From: an uncultured Treponema sp. | GTDB taxonomy: Bacteria > Spirochaetota > Spirochaetia > Treponematales > Treponemataceae | Length of the DNA: 7,476 nucleotides | Direction: 5' to 3' | Assembly (NCBI GenBank): GCA_946611835.1 | Contig: CAMOEE010000124.1 | Location: 1-7,476 of the forward strand | Part shown: positions 1 through 5,961 of the stretch, piece after piece | How the letters are laid out: every line of letters starts with the position of its first letter | Position numbering within the stretch: position 1 is the first letter of the stretch | Position numbers and translations under genes: made by a program | Notes under the pieces: generated by a model | What the model was told of the DNA's origin: nothing | Seen by the model: only the letters and a program-made list of their open reading frames with translations | Database searches by the model: none

Positions 1-100
1 AAAAGCTCACAAAATCATTTACAATTATATTTCTAGCATACATCTTTGTCAAATATTTTAAAGAGAATATTTAAAATAATTTTGCAAACACTGAAAAACA

Positions 101-114
101 TCATATATATATGA
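101..114. repeat. 14-bp perfect AT palindrome upstream of fba
   Basis: TCATATATATATGA reads the same on both strands. It lies about 40 bp upstream of the candidate fba -10 box. An AAATATT/AATATTT inverted pair (51-57 and 66-72) lies a little further upstream. Either could be an operator or a weak hairpin, but in DNA this AT-rich such palindromes also arise by chance. Confidence 0.25.
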
Positions 115-132
115 AGATTCGAAATGAAGTCA

Positions 133-162
133 TTAAAAATCAGGGCAAAATTACAATATAAT
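133..162 (+). promoter_or_regulatory. Candidate sigma-70-type promoter for fba
   Basis: A perfect TATAAT lies at 157-162. A weak -35 match, TTAAAA (133-138, 4 of 6), precedes it with an 18-bp spacer. Transcription would start near 169 and give a leader of about 70 nt. The whole 1-240 stretch is very AT-rich, so chance matches are likely. A second, weaker pair (TTGATT 165-170, TAACAT 188-193, spacer 17) is an alternative. Confidence 0.35.
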
Positions 163-224
163 TCTTGATTTTCTGACATTTCAGGCTTAACATAATAGAT
201 ATACTTTTGAATCATATAACCAAA

Positions 225-230
225 AGGAGA
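225..230 (+). promoter_or_regulatory. Ribosome binding site of fba
   Basis: AGGAGA at 225-230 is a strong Shine-Dalgarno match, 10 nt before the ATG at 241. It fixes the aldolase start codon and fits a highly expressed glycolytic gene. Confidence 0.75.
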
Positions 231-240
231 TTTATAGATC

Positions 241-1239
241 ATGACTAGCTACAAAGAGCTTGGACTTGTGAACACAAAAGACATGTTCGCAAAGGCAATG
301 AAAGGCGGATACGCAATCCCGGCCTTCAATTTCAACAATATGGAACAGATGCAGGCTATCATCATGGCTTGCGTTGAGGCAAAATCACCAGTTATCCTTC
401 AGGTTTCAAAGGGAGCTCGTGCTTACGCAAACCCCAACATCCTTCGCAATATGGCCCGTGGCGCCGTCGAGTACGCACACGAGCTTGGCTGTGACATTCC
501 GATCGTCCTTCACCTGGATCACGGTCCAAACTTTGAGGTCTGCAAGGACTGTATCGACAACGGATTCTCTTCAGTAATGATTGACGGTTCTGCCCTTCCT
601 TATGATGAGAATGTTGAGCTTACAAAAAAAGTCGTTGAGTATGCCCACAAATACGATGTAACGGTCGAGGCTGAGCTTGGCGTTCTCGGCGGCGTAGAGG
701 ATGATGTCTCTGCAGAAGAATCAAAATACACAAAACCAGAGGAAGTAATCGACTTCACTTCAAAGACAGGCTGCGACTCGCTGGCAATCTCAATCGGAAC
801 AAGCCACGGCCGCTGCAAATTCACTCCGGAGCAGTGCACTCGAACAGCTGACGGCGTTCTTATCCCGCCACCACTGGCATTCAATGTACTTGAGGCAATC
901 GAAAAGAAACTTCCTGGCTTTCCGATCGTACTCCACGGATCATCATCAGTTCCGGTAGAATACGTAAAAATCATCGAGCAGTACGGAGGAAAGATTCCTG
1001 ACTCTGTAGGTATTCCTGAAGAGCAGCTCCGCAAGGCAGCAAAATCAGCTGTCTGCAAAATCAACATCGACTCAGACGGACGACTGGCAATGACAGCCGC
1101 TATCCGAAAGCACCTCGCAGAGCATCCTGGCGACTTCGACCCGCGACAGTACCTCACGCCGGCCCGAGAAGAGCTCAAAAAGATGTACATGCACAAGTGC
1201 GTTGATGTCTTAGGCTCTGCAGGACACGCTTTGGACTAG
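241..1239 (+). CDS. fba: Class II fructose-1,6-bisphosphate aldolase
   Basis: Cytosolic zinc-dependent aldolase that reversibly splits fructose 1,6-bisphosphate into glyceraldehyde 3-phosphate and dihydroxyacetone phosphate (glycolysis and gluconeogenesis). The 332-residue protein is a complete single TIM-barrel domain of normal length. The class II signature LHLDHG covers residues 90-95: D93 matches the catalytic Asp and H94 the first zinc ligand. E145 (in AELG), H189 (in IGTSHG) and H232 (in LHGSSS) fill the other expected metal and phosphate-site positions, and the NIDSD motif (275-279) is present. The ATG at 241 follows a strong ribosome binding site and the N-terminus is colinear with the family. 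The gene appears monocistronic: AT-rich DNA precedes it, and it converges on ilvB with a strong terminator about 100 bp past the stop. The sequence recalls treponemal aldolases. The family call is secure; the genus is inference. Confidence 0.97.
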   Translation: MTSYKELGLVNTKDMFAKAMKGGYAIPAFNFNNMEQMQAIIMACVEAKSPVILQVSKGARAYANPNILRNMARGAVEYAHELGCDIPIVLHLDHGPNFEVCKDCIDNGFSSVMIDGSALPYDENVELTKKVVEYAHKYDVTVEAELGVLGGVEDDVSAEESKYTKPEEVIDFTSKTGCDSLAISIGTSHGRCKFTPEQCTRTADGVLIPPPLAFNVLEAIEKKLPGFPIVLHGSSSVPVEYVKIIEQYGGKIPDSVGIPEEQLRKAAKSAVCKINIDSDGRLAMTAAIRKHLAEHPGDFDPRQYLTPAREELKKMYMHKCVDVLGSAGHALD

Positions 1240-1245
1240 TTACAG

Positions 1246-1273
1246 TTAGCAGATAGCAGTGAGGAGTTAGGAG
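1246..1273 (+). repeat. Heptamer repeat array, fba side (4 units)
   Basis: Four consecutive 7-mers, TTAGCAG, ATAGCAG, TGAGGAG and TTAGGAG, are followed by TTTTT. A partial TTACAG (1240-1245) sits directly after the fba stop codon, so the array begins at the gene end. The same heptamer family recurs in inverted orientation at 1553-1622 beside the ilvB stop. Confidence 0.7.
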
Positions 1274-1277
1274 TTTT

Positions 1278-1311
1278 TCGGGACTTTGGTCGCTTTGCTC
1301 CCTTGTCCCGA
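1278..1311. repeat. Hairpin with 7-bp stem in the fba-ilvB intergenic region
   Basis: TCGGGAC (1278-1284) pairs perfectly with GTCCCGA (1305-1311) around a 20-nt loop. On the minus strand the loop contains GGGAGCAAAGCGACC, which resembles the GC-rich elements at 1475-1483 and 7423-7431. No T-run follows on either strand, so it is more likely a repeat unit or RNA hairpin than a terminator. Confidence 0.5.
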
Positions 1312-1340
1312 TTATAAAAAACGACTTCTTATTACTAATG

Positions 1341-1403
1341 AAAAATCCCCCGGCTTGCGAGAGAATCCTTCATCACGAATTCTTTGCGAACCGGGGGATT
1401 TTT
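1341..1403. terminator. Strong bidirectional rho-independent terminator (fba / ilvB)
   Basis: AAAAATCCCCCGG (1341-1353) is perfectly complementary to CCGGGGGATTTTT (1391-1403), a 13-bp stem with five C-G pairs in a row. The inner sequence extends it imperfectly: AGAGAAT on the left can pair with ATTCTTT on the right using G-U wobbles. On the plus strand the stem runs into TTTTTCTTTCTT; on the minus strand into TTTTTCATTAG. It can therefore end fba transcription about 100 nt past its stop and ilvB transcription about 220 nt past its stop, which suits the convergent layout. Confidence 0.9.
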
Positions 1404-1550
1404 CTTTCTTGTGGGCTTTCATGCGCTAGGGCATGGAGCTGCGCTGGAGGCGGCCACTGGACTGAGCGACCGCCAGGGAGCGAGGGAAGCGGCTGGAGCG
1501 CAAGCGGAATAGCGGAACGCCCGACCCGCGAAGCGGGGAGCGCCCAACAA
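1404..1550. repeat. GC-rich, palindrome-rich intergenic block
   Basis: This block is far more GC-rich than the rest of the intergenic DNA and shows no credible gene. It contains CCCGC-GAA-GCGGG (1525-1537), a GGCGG/CCGCC pair (1449-1453 and 1470-1474), and many scattered variants of GGAGCG, AGCGG and GAGCGA. The 9-mer AGGGAGCGA (1475-1483) recurs at 7423-7431 in the element at the window's right end. GTGGGC near its left edge and GCCCAAC near its right edge form weak terminal complementarity. It looks like a non-coding dispersed repeat or a degenerate miniature element. The ilvB transcript would include it as 3' untranslated RNA before the terminator. Confidence 0.5.
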
Positions 1551-1552
1551 AA

Positions 1553-1622
1553 CTGCTACCTGCTAACTCCTAACTCCTACTTTCTAACTCCTAACTCCTA
1601 CTTTCTAACTCCTAACTCCTAA
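1553..1622 (-). repeat. Heptamer repeat array, ilvB side (10 units)
   Basis: Seventy bases divide exactly into ten 7-mers. On the plus strand they are CTGCTAC, CTGCTAA, CTCCTAA, CTCCTAC, TTTCTAA, CTCCTAA, CTCCTAC, TTTCTAA, CTCCTAA, CTCCTAA. Units CTCCTAA-CTCCTAC-TTTCTAA form a 21-bp higher-order unit present twice (1567-1608). On the minus strand the consensus is TTAGGAG, as in the array beside fba. The array ends 2 bp from the ilvB stop codon. On the minus strand it is followed by TTTTGTT and then the GC-rich block, just as the fba-side array is followed by TTTTT and the 1278-1311 hairpin. Confidence 0.85.
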
Positions 1623-1624
1623 CT

Positions 1625-3346
1625 TTAATTGTCCCAGCTCATCATCTGGTCGTCGATTGGCTTTCCGGGGATTGCCATCGGGAGAATCATCTCGTCGATG
1701 TCAACGATTGAGTCTACGATGCAGGGTTTGTGGCTCTCGAAGGCTTCTTTGAAGACCTTGTCGAACTCGCTGTTGTTCTGAGCCTTATAGTAGCCTACTC
1801 CGTAAGCGTCGGCAAGCTTGGCCCAGTCAGGACCGAAATCAAGGGTGGTGTGGCTGTAGCGTTTGTCGTAGAAGAGCTTTTGCCAGACACGGACATTGCC
1901 TAGGGTGCCGTTGTTGACCAGGACGATTACGATTGGAAGATTGTAGCGGGCAATGGTGCAGAGCTCGTTGCAGTTCATGCGGAAAGAGCCGTCGCCTGCG
2001 ATGTGAACGACCCGGCCGTCCGGATGAGCGACCTGAATTCCCATTGCGGCTCCAGTACCGAAGCCCATTGTTCCCAGGCCTCCTGAAGTTACGAAACGGC
2101 GTGATTTTCCGAAAGGATAGAACTGAGCCGTCCACATCTGGTGCTGGCCGACTTCCGTTGTGATGTATGCATCGTCACCGGCGTATTTATGCACGGTTTC
2201 GAGCAAGAATTTAGGGTTGATTGAATCTTTTTTGACCTCTGAGTAGCAGGCTGGGACTTCCTTTTTCCATTCATCGACTTTTTTGAGCCAGTCTTTGTGG
2301 TCTCGTTTTTCGATGAGGGGAAGCAGGCGTGCGAGGATTGATTTTACATCGCCTACGAGCTGGCCGCCTACAGGAATGTTCTTGTTGATTTCGGCCGGAT
2401 CAATGTCGATGTGGAAGACTGTGGCATGTTCGGCGAAGGTTTTCGGGTTTCCGATTACGCGGTCAGAAAAACGGGCGCCCAGGGCGAGGACGAAGTCGCT
2501 TTCGGTGACGGCCATGTTGCTGGCCCTTGTTCCATGCATACCGACCATCCATGTGCAGAGGGGGTGGCTTGCCGGGAATACATCGCGGCCCATAAGGCTT
2601 TCTGAGACCGGAATCTGCGCTTTTTCAGCGAATTCCAGGAGTTCCTTTTCGGCGCCGGAGATTTTGACACCGCCGCCTGCATAAATTACAGGCCGTTCAG
2701 ATTTATTGATGATTTCGGCTGCTTTTTTGATTTCTTCGTCTGTGGGGACTGCAACGCGCACGACCCGTGAGAAGTTGGCGTTTTCTGCGACAAGCTCATT
2801 TAAGCCGCAGTCGCCTTTTGGAAGAGGCTCGAATTCACATTCTTTTGCGGTGACATCTTTTGGAATGTCGATGAGAACAGGGCCCGGCCGGCCTGATTTT
2901 GCGATGATGAAGGCCTCACGGAAAGTTTTGGCCAGGTCTTTTACATCTTTTACGATGAAGTTGTGCTTTGTGATTGGGAGTGTGACTCCAGTGATGTCGA
3001 TTTCCTGGAAAGTGTCTTTTCCAAGAAGCGGAGTACCGACATTGCAGGTGATTGCAACGACAGGAACTGAATCCATGTAGGCGGTTGCGATACCTGTTAC
3101 GAGGTTTGTGGCTCCCGGGCCTGAAGTTGCCATGCAGACGCCGACCCTGCCTGTAGTGCGGGCATAGCCGTCTGCGGCGTGGGCTGCGGCCTGTTCGTGT
3201 GCGGTAAGAATATGGTTGATTCTGTCAGAGTTCTTGTAAAGAGCGTCATAAATGTTAAGGATGTTTCCGCCTGGATAACCGAAAACTGTATCTACGCCCT
3301 GCTCGACAAGGCATTCAATTACGATCTGAGAGCCGTTGATTTTCAT
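1625..3346 (-). CDS. ilvB: Acetolactate synthase, large (catalytic) subunit
   Basis: Thiamine-diphosphate enzyme that condenses two pyruvates to acetolactate, or pyruvate with 2-oxobutyrate, as the first common step of branched-chain amino acid synthesis. The 573 residues are full length. Seen in order: the N-terminal ThDP domain with catalytic E51 (in TAHEQAAAHAADGYAR), SGPGATNLVTG (75-85), the QEID segment (114-117), the central FAD-site region (GGG at 224-226, GMHGTRAS at 269-276), GQHQMWTAQFYPF (400-412), and the metal/ThDP motif GDGS (451-454) to NN (478-479). The segment after NN reads LGNVRVWQ, where most family members have LGMVxQWQ. The ATG at 3346 is chosen because GGGG (3353-3356) precedes it by 6 nt and the N-terminus then matches the family. 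A longer TTG-initiated frame (from 3406) would overlap the upstream gene and lacks family similarity. No regulatory subunit ilvN lies beside it. It follows the GGDEF gene by 34 bp with no visible terminator. Confidence 0.95.
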   Translation of the reverse strand: MKINGSQIVIECLVEQGVDTVFGYPGGNILNIYDALYKNSDRINHILTAHEQAAAHAADGYARTTGRVGVCMATSGPGATNLVTGIATAYMDSVPVVAITCNVGTPLLGKDTFQEIDITGVTLPITKHNFIVKDVKDLAKTFREAFIIAKSGRPGPVLIDIPKDVTAKECEFEPLPKGDCGLNELVAENANFSRVVRVAVPTDEEIKKAAEIINKSERPVIYAGGGVKISGAEKELLEFAEKAQIPVSESLMGRDVFPASHPLCTWMVGMHGTRASNMAVTESDFVLALGARFSDRVIGNPKTFAEHATVFHIDIDPAEINKNIPVGGQLVGDVKSILARLLPLIEKRDHKDWLKKVDEWKKEVPACYSEVKKDSINPKFLLETVHKYAGDDAYITTEVGQHQMWTAQFYPFGKSRRFVTSGGLGTMGFGTGAAMGIQVAHPDGRVVHIAGDGSFRMNCNELCTIARYNLPIVIVLVNNGTLGNVRVWQKLFYDKRYSHTTLDFGPDWAKLADAYGVGYYKAQNNSEFDKVFKEAFESHKPCIVDSIVDIDEMILPMAIPGKPIDDQMMSWDN

Positions 3347-3380
3347 TTTATTCCCCATGATTTTTTTGATTAAGGGTATT

Positions 3381-4454
3381 TTACTGTTTTTGGGGACTTG
3401 ATTCAATAAAGTCTTCCAGCGTTTTGCCCTGAAAATGAAGCTGCATGGCTATGGCATTGGCCGCAGTAAGAAGAAGATTAATATCCCTTCGCTGCCAGAT
3501 TCGGAAAGTGACTGTGGTATCAGCACGAAGATATCCGTAAAAATTGCCGGCATAAGAGATTTCGGCGTAGGCAGTCGAGAAAATCTGCTGTTTTGCTATA
3601 AGATCCAGCAAAGCAGATTGAGTTTTTTTGGAAAGCTGCTCGACCTCATTAATATAGAAGATTCCTGTGTCGGGGCTTATGTTGCCGGAAATCAGGGAAT
3701 TATCGACATAAGAAAATTCTTTGACTTTTGAAAGGGAATATACCTCGGAAAAAAGAATCTTTGACTTTCCCTGAATGGCGACATGATCAATCATAAGCGT
3801 GGTGGTAAAGAACTGGAGAATATAGGGAATTGTCTCGTTGAGCCTGTCAGATTTTGCGAGCAGCTTGAAAATCGTTTTGTGATGCTGCATTGAATTTTCG
3901 GTGGGTGAATCGCCGGACAGGATTTTTATGCCGCTGTGCTTTTCGGTAAGGTAAATTATGAAGCAGTTTCTGCCCTTTTGCTTGCCCCGGTAAAGCGCTT
4001 TGTCGGCCTTGGCGAAAAGCTCGTCGTAATCGCTGCCGTCTATCGGAGATCGGGCAAGGCCGACCGTGATCGTAATAAAAACAGAAGGATAATCAGGAAC
4101 GGAAAAACCAATGAATTTCGCATGAAGATCGTGGCAGACCGCCCAGACATCGTCATAGTCAACGATATCAGGCATGACGACAATGAACTCATCGCCGCCG
4201 AACCTGCCCACAAAGCCAATATCTTCAAAAACCGACTTGATCCGCTCGGCAAGAATCTTGATGACATAGTCGCCGACTTTGTGCCCGTACCCGTCATTAA
4301 CATTCTTGAAATTGTCTCCGTCTATCAAAAGCAGGGAGAAAGGATGGTGTTCGGCAAGAAGAAGCCTGACAAATCTCTCTATCGCAAAACGCTCATAAAC
4401 ACCTGTCAGAGAATCAAATTTCGGCTCAATCTTATCAATCAATGCTTGCTTCAT
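3381..4454 (-). CDS. GGDEF-GAF protein, probable diguanylate cyclase
   Basis: Probable cytosolic diguanylate cyclase making cyclic di-GMP from two GTP; no membrane segment or signal peptide is visible. In numbering from the upstream TTG codon (subtract 3 for the ATG start), the GGDEF domain fills about residues 14-170: DSLTGVYER (17-25), the metal-binding DGDNFKNVND (48-57) and an intact GGDEF (89-93). The inhibitory I-site RxxD, expected five residues before GGDEF, reads EDIG, so product inhibition is probably lost. Residues about 190-350 resemble a divergent GAF sensor domain, ending in a GxLRADTTVTF-type strand and a helix before the C-terminus. Having the sensor after the catalytic domain is less common. 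The ATG at 4454 is preferred: AGGTG (4466-4470) lies 11 nt before it but only 2 nt from the alternative TTG at 4463. It is probably cotranscribed with ilvB downstream. Confidence 0.88.
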   Translation of the reverse strand: MKQALIDKIEPKFDSLTGVYERFAIERFVRLLLAEHHPFSLLLIDGDNFKNVNDGYGHKVGDYVIKILAERIKSVFEDIGFVGRFGGDEFIVVMPDIVDYDDVWAVCHDLHAKFIGFSVPDYPSVFITITVGLARSPIDGSDYDELFAKADKALYRGKQKGRNCFIIYLTEKHSGIKILSGDSPTENSMQHHKTIFKLLAKSDRLNETIPYILQFFTTTLMIDHVAIQGKSKILFSEVYSLSKVKEFSYVDNSLISGNISPDTGIFYINEVEQLSKKTQSALLDLIAKQQIFSTAYAEISYAGNFYGYLRADTTVTFRIWQRRDINLLLTAANAIAMQLHFQGKTLEDFIESSPQKQ

Positions 4455-4503
4455 AAAATCCAAGACACCTTAAAACTATAATTTCTTAAAGTTTCATTTT
4501 ATT

Positions 4504-4533
4504 TTAACACTTTTCTATTTTTTATGCTATAAT
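4504..4533 (+). promoter_or_regulatory. Strong extended -10 promoter of the ATP-grasp gene
   Basis: TTAACA (4504-4509) matches the -35 consensus at 5 of 6 positions. An 18-bp spacer leads to a perfect TATAAT (4528-4533) with an upstream TGC, making an extended -10. Counting from the hexamer puts +1 at about 4540, the A of the ATP-grasp ATG. No Shine-Dalgarno sequence lies between box and ATG (the bases are CCGGGC). This is the best promoter in the window and implies a leaderless mRNA. Confidence 0.75.
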
Positions 4534-4539
4534 CCGGGC

Positions 4540-5907
4540 ATGAGAATTCTTTTTTATTCCACAAGTTCCAATGTTTATGACGGCGAGGCTGTCACAACGA
4601 CCACACTTCCCTCTTTCACTGAGCAATGGGATTTTCTGGCAAATGAACACAAAGAGCATGATTTTTTGATTGCGACTCAGCTTCCCGGGACCTTTTTGTG
4701 CGATACAGAAGGAAACAGCATAAGCAAATCTGATAAAGACAGCCGGATTCTGAGGCATCTGATAAAGTCCGAAAAGGAAAAAGAAATCGCAGAGGAACTG
4801 GCTTCCCTAAAGCCTGATCTGGCCCTGGCGGCAAGTTTTTATGTCGTTCCCTACGACTGGCTGGCAATAAAGGATGCCATGGTTGCGGATTATTTACGGA
4901 AAATGGGGATTCCGACCATTTGCCACACGGTAGAGACGGCGACGATTTGTTTTGACAAATGGCGGACTCATGAATTCCTTGAGAAAATCGGTGTGGCCTC
5001 TGCAAAGGCTGTCTATATGCACCATGAGCTTTGGATAAACGGCGGTAACAGGCGAGATTTAGTCAGCAATGTCTACCGGGACTCGGTCTTTCACGAGATC
5101 AAAAAACTCAAATTTCCGGTGATTATAAAAGACACGACAGGCCTGAGCTCCTTTGGGGCGGATGTCGTGAATAATTATGATGAGGCGGTCGGAATCCTGA
5201 AATCAAAGAAGACGACATCCGACAGAATAATAGAAGAAATGATTCCGGGCGAGCAATTCGGATGCGAGATTTACGGACAATACGACGAAGAGAGGGCCAA
5301 TGGATGCTATGAGATTTTACCGCCCTTCAAATTCAGCGTAAACCAGTACGGAATCACAAGCCCCAAACAGAGCGTAAAAGCAGGTCCGGTCGGTATAAGC
5401 GGGGAAGAGGAAAAGCGCTACAAAATTACGGAACTGAAGGAAATGCTTTTTAAGCTTGCAAGGGAAATGAAGCTTGATGGAATTGCGCAGGTGGATCTTG
5501 TCTTCAATGGAGAAAAATGGTTCGTGATTGAGATAAACCCCCGTCTTTCTGGCATGAGCACGACATATGCGGCGAGTTCGGGAATGCCACTGAGCAAGAT
5601 GATTTTTGATATGTTGAAAGTTGGAAAGGGAAGTTTTTCTTTTGGGGAGTTTAAACCGACTCTGAACATTAAGTTTCCGATTCTGGAACGGGGGAAGCTT
5701 CTGGAACTTAAAGAACTTCCTTATGTTGCTTTTGTTAATCAGATTGAGAACCATGCGGCCCGGCAGATTCGGGAACAGGGATATTGTGAGGTGATTTTGA
5801 TTGGGGGAAACAGAGATGAATTGAGGAAAAATATCGTGGATTTACGCACAAGATTCGCTGATTTTATCGAGGAAGGATTTTTTGATAAGGCAATGGAGCT
5901 TTTTTAA
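4540..5907 (+). CDS. ATP-grasp superfamily ligase, substrate unknown
   Basis: A stand-alone 455-residue ATP-grasp protein. This superfamily joins a carboxylate, activated as acyl-phosphate, to an amine or other nucleophile. Residues 1-130 form a pre-grasp region starting with an MRILFYSTSS beta-strand. FDKWRTHEFLEKIGV (138-152) resembles the entry to the ATP-grasp fold in D-Ala-D-Ala ligase and carbamoyl-phosphate synthase relatives. K197 (in FPVIIKDT) is the likely ATP-phosphate lysine; E232/E233 and E238 lie in the adenine-binding hinge (IIEEMIPGEQFG). D319, E331 and N333 (in AQVDLVF and EINPRLSG) are the expected Mg2+ ligands, so the enzyme is probably active. Residues about 370-455 are a C-terminal extension I do not recognise. 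There is no signal peptide or membrane segment. The start is set by the promoter and beta-strand, with no ribosome binding site. The FIST-GGDEF gene follows after 54 bp. It is not D-Ala-D-Ala ligase proper or CarB: the length and N-terminus differ. Confidence 0.85.
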   Translation: MRILFYSTSSNVYDGEAVTTTTLPSFTEQWDFLANEHKEHDFLIATQLPGTFLCDTEGNSISKSDKDSRILRHLIKSEKEKEIAEELASLKPDLALAASFYVVPYDWLAIKDAMVADYLRKMGIPTICHTVETATICFDKWRTHEFLEKIGVASAKAVYMHHELWINGGNRRDLVSNVYRDSVFHEIKKLKFPVIIKDTTGLSSFGADVVNNYDEAVGILKSKKTTSDRIIEEMIPGEQFGCEIYGQYDEERANGCYEILPPFKFSVNQYGITSPKQSVKAGPVGISGEEEKRYKITELKEMLFKLAREMKLDGIAQVDLVFNGEKWFVIEINPRLSGMSTTYAASSGMPLSKMIFDMLKVGKGSFSFGEFKPTLNIKFPILERGKLLELKELPYVAFVNQIENHAARQIREQGYCEVILIGGNRDELRKNIVDLRTRFADFIEEGFFDKAMELF

Positions 5908-5936
5908 TTGTGCAAAATTCAGATTTTCAGTATATC
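5908..5936 (+). promoter_or_regulatory. Weak candidate promoter before the FIST-GGDEF gene
   Basis: TTGTGC (5908-5913) and TATATC (5931-5936) are separated by 17 bp and would start transcription near 5943, just before GGAG (5948-5951). Match quality is poor (3 and 4 of 6). The gene may simply be read through from the ATP-grasp promoter, since no terminator is visible in the 54-bp gap. Confidence 0.25.
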
Positions 5937-5961
5937 ATTGAGCTAATGGAGTATTGCTAAT

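Noticed and set aside
33..242. 69-codon open frame on the minus strand upstream of fba
   Set aside because: It lies in very AT-rich DNA, overlaps the fba ribosome binding site and start, has no recognisable domain, and its composition (Ile, Tyr, Phe, Asn, Lys) just mirrors AT-rich sequence.
600..1196. 198-codon open frame antisense to fba
   Set aside because: It is a shadow of a strongly conserved aldolase gene. The translation is Ser/Pro-rich with no family resemblance.
1278..1311. Hairpin considered as the fba terminator
   Set aside because: The 7-bp stem has a 20-nt loop and is followed by ATTATAAAAA, with no T-run on either strand. The 13-bp hairpin at 1341-1403 is a far better terminator.
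1338..1622. 94-codon open frame across the terminator and heptamer array
   Set aside because: Its sequence is a translation of the terminator hairpin, the GC-rich block and the 7-bp repeats (ending in repeats of LTPNSYF). It has no ribosome binding site or domain.
1553..1622. Possible CRISPR array
   Set aside because: The 7-bp units are contiguous with no unique spacers, and no cas gene is present. It is a simple tandem repeat.
3347..3406. TTG-initiated N-terminal extension of ilvB
   Set aside because: It would overlap the end of the GGDEF gene, has no ribosome binding site, and adds residues not typical of acetolactate synthases. The ATG at 3346 has GGGG 6 nt upstream.
4475..4480. TATAGT on the minus strand as a -10 box for the GGDEF-ilvB pair
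   Set aside because: There is no reasonable -35 at 16-19 bp, and the implied start near 4468 would fall inside the AGGTG ribosome binding site. The promoter of this pair remains unidentified.
3936..4481. 181-codon open frame antisense to the GGDEF gene
   Set aside because: It is the complement of conserved GGDEF codons, has no domain similarity, and has no start signal.
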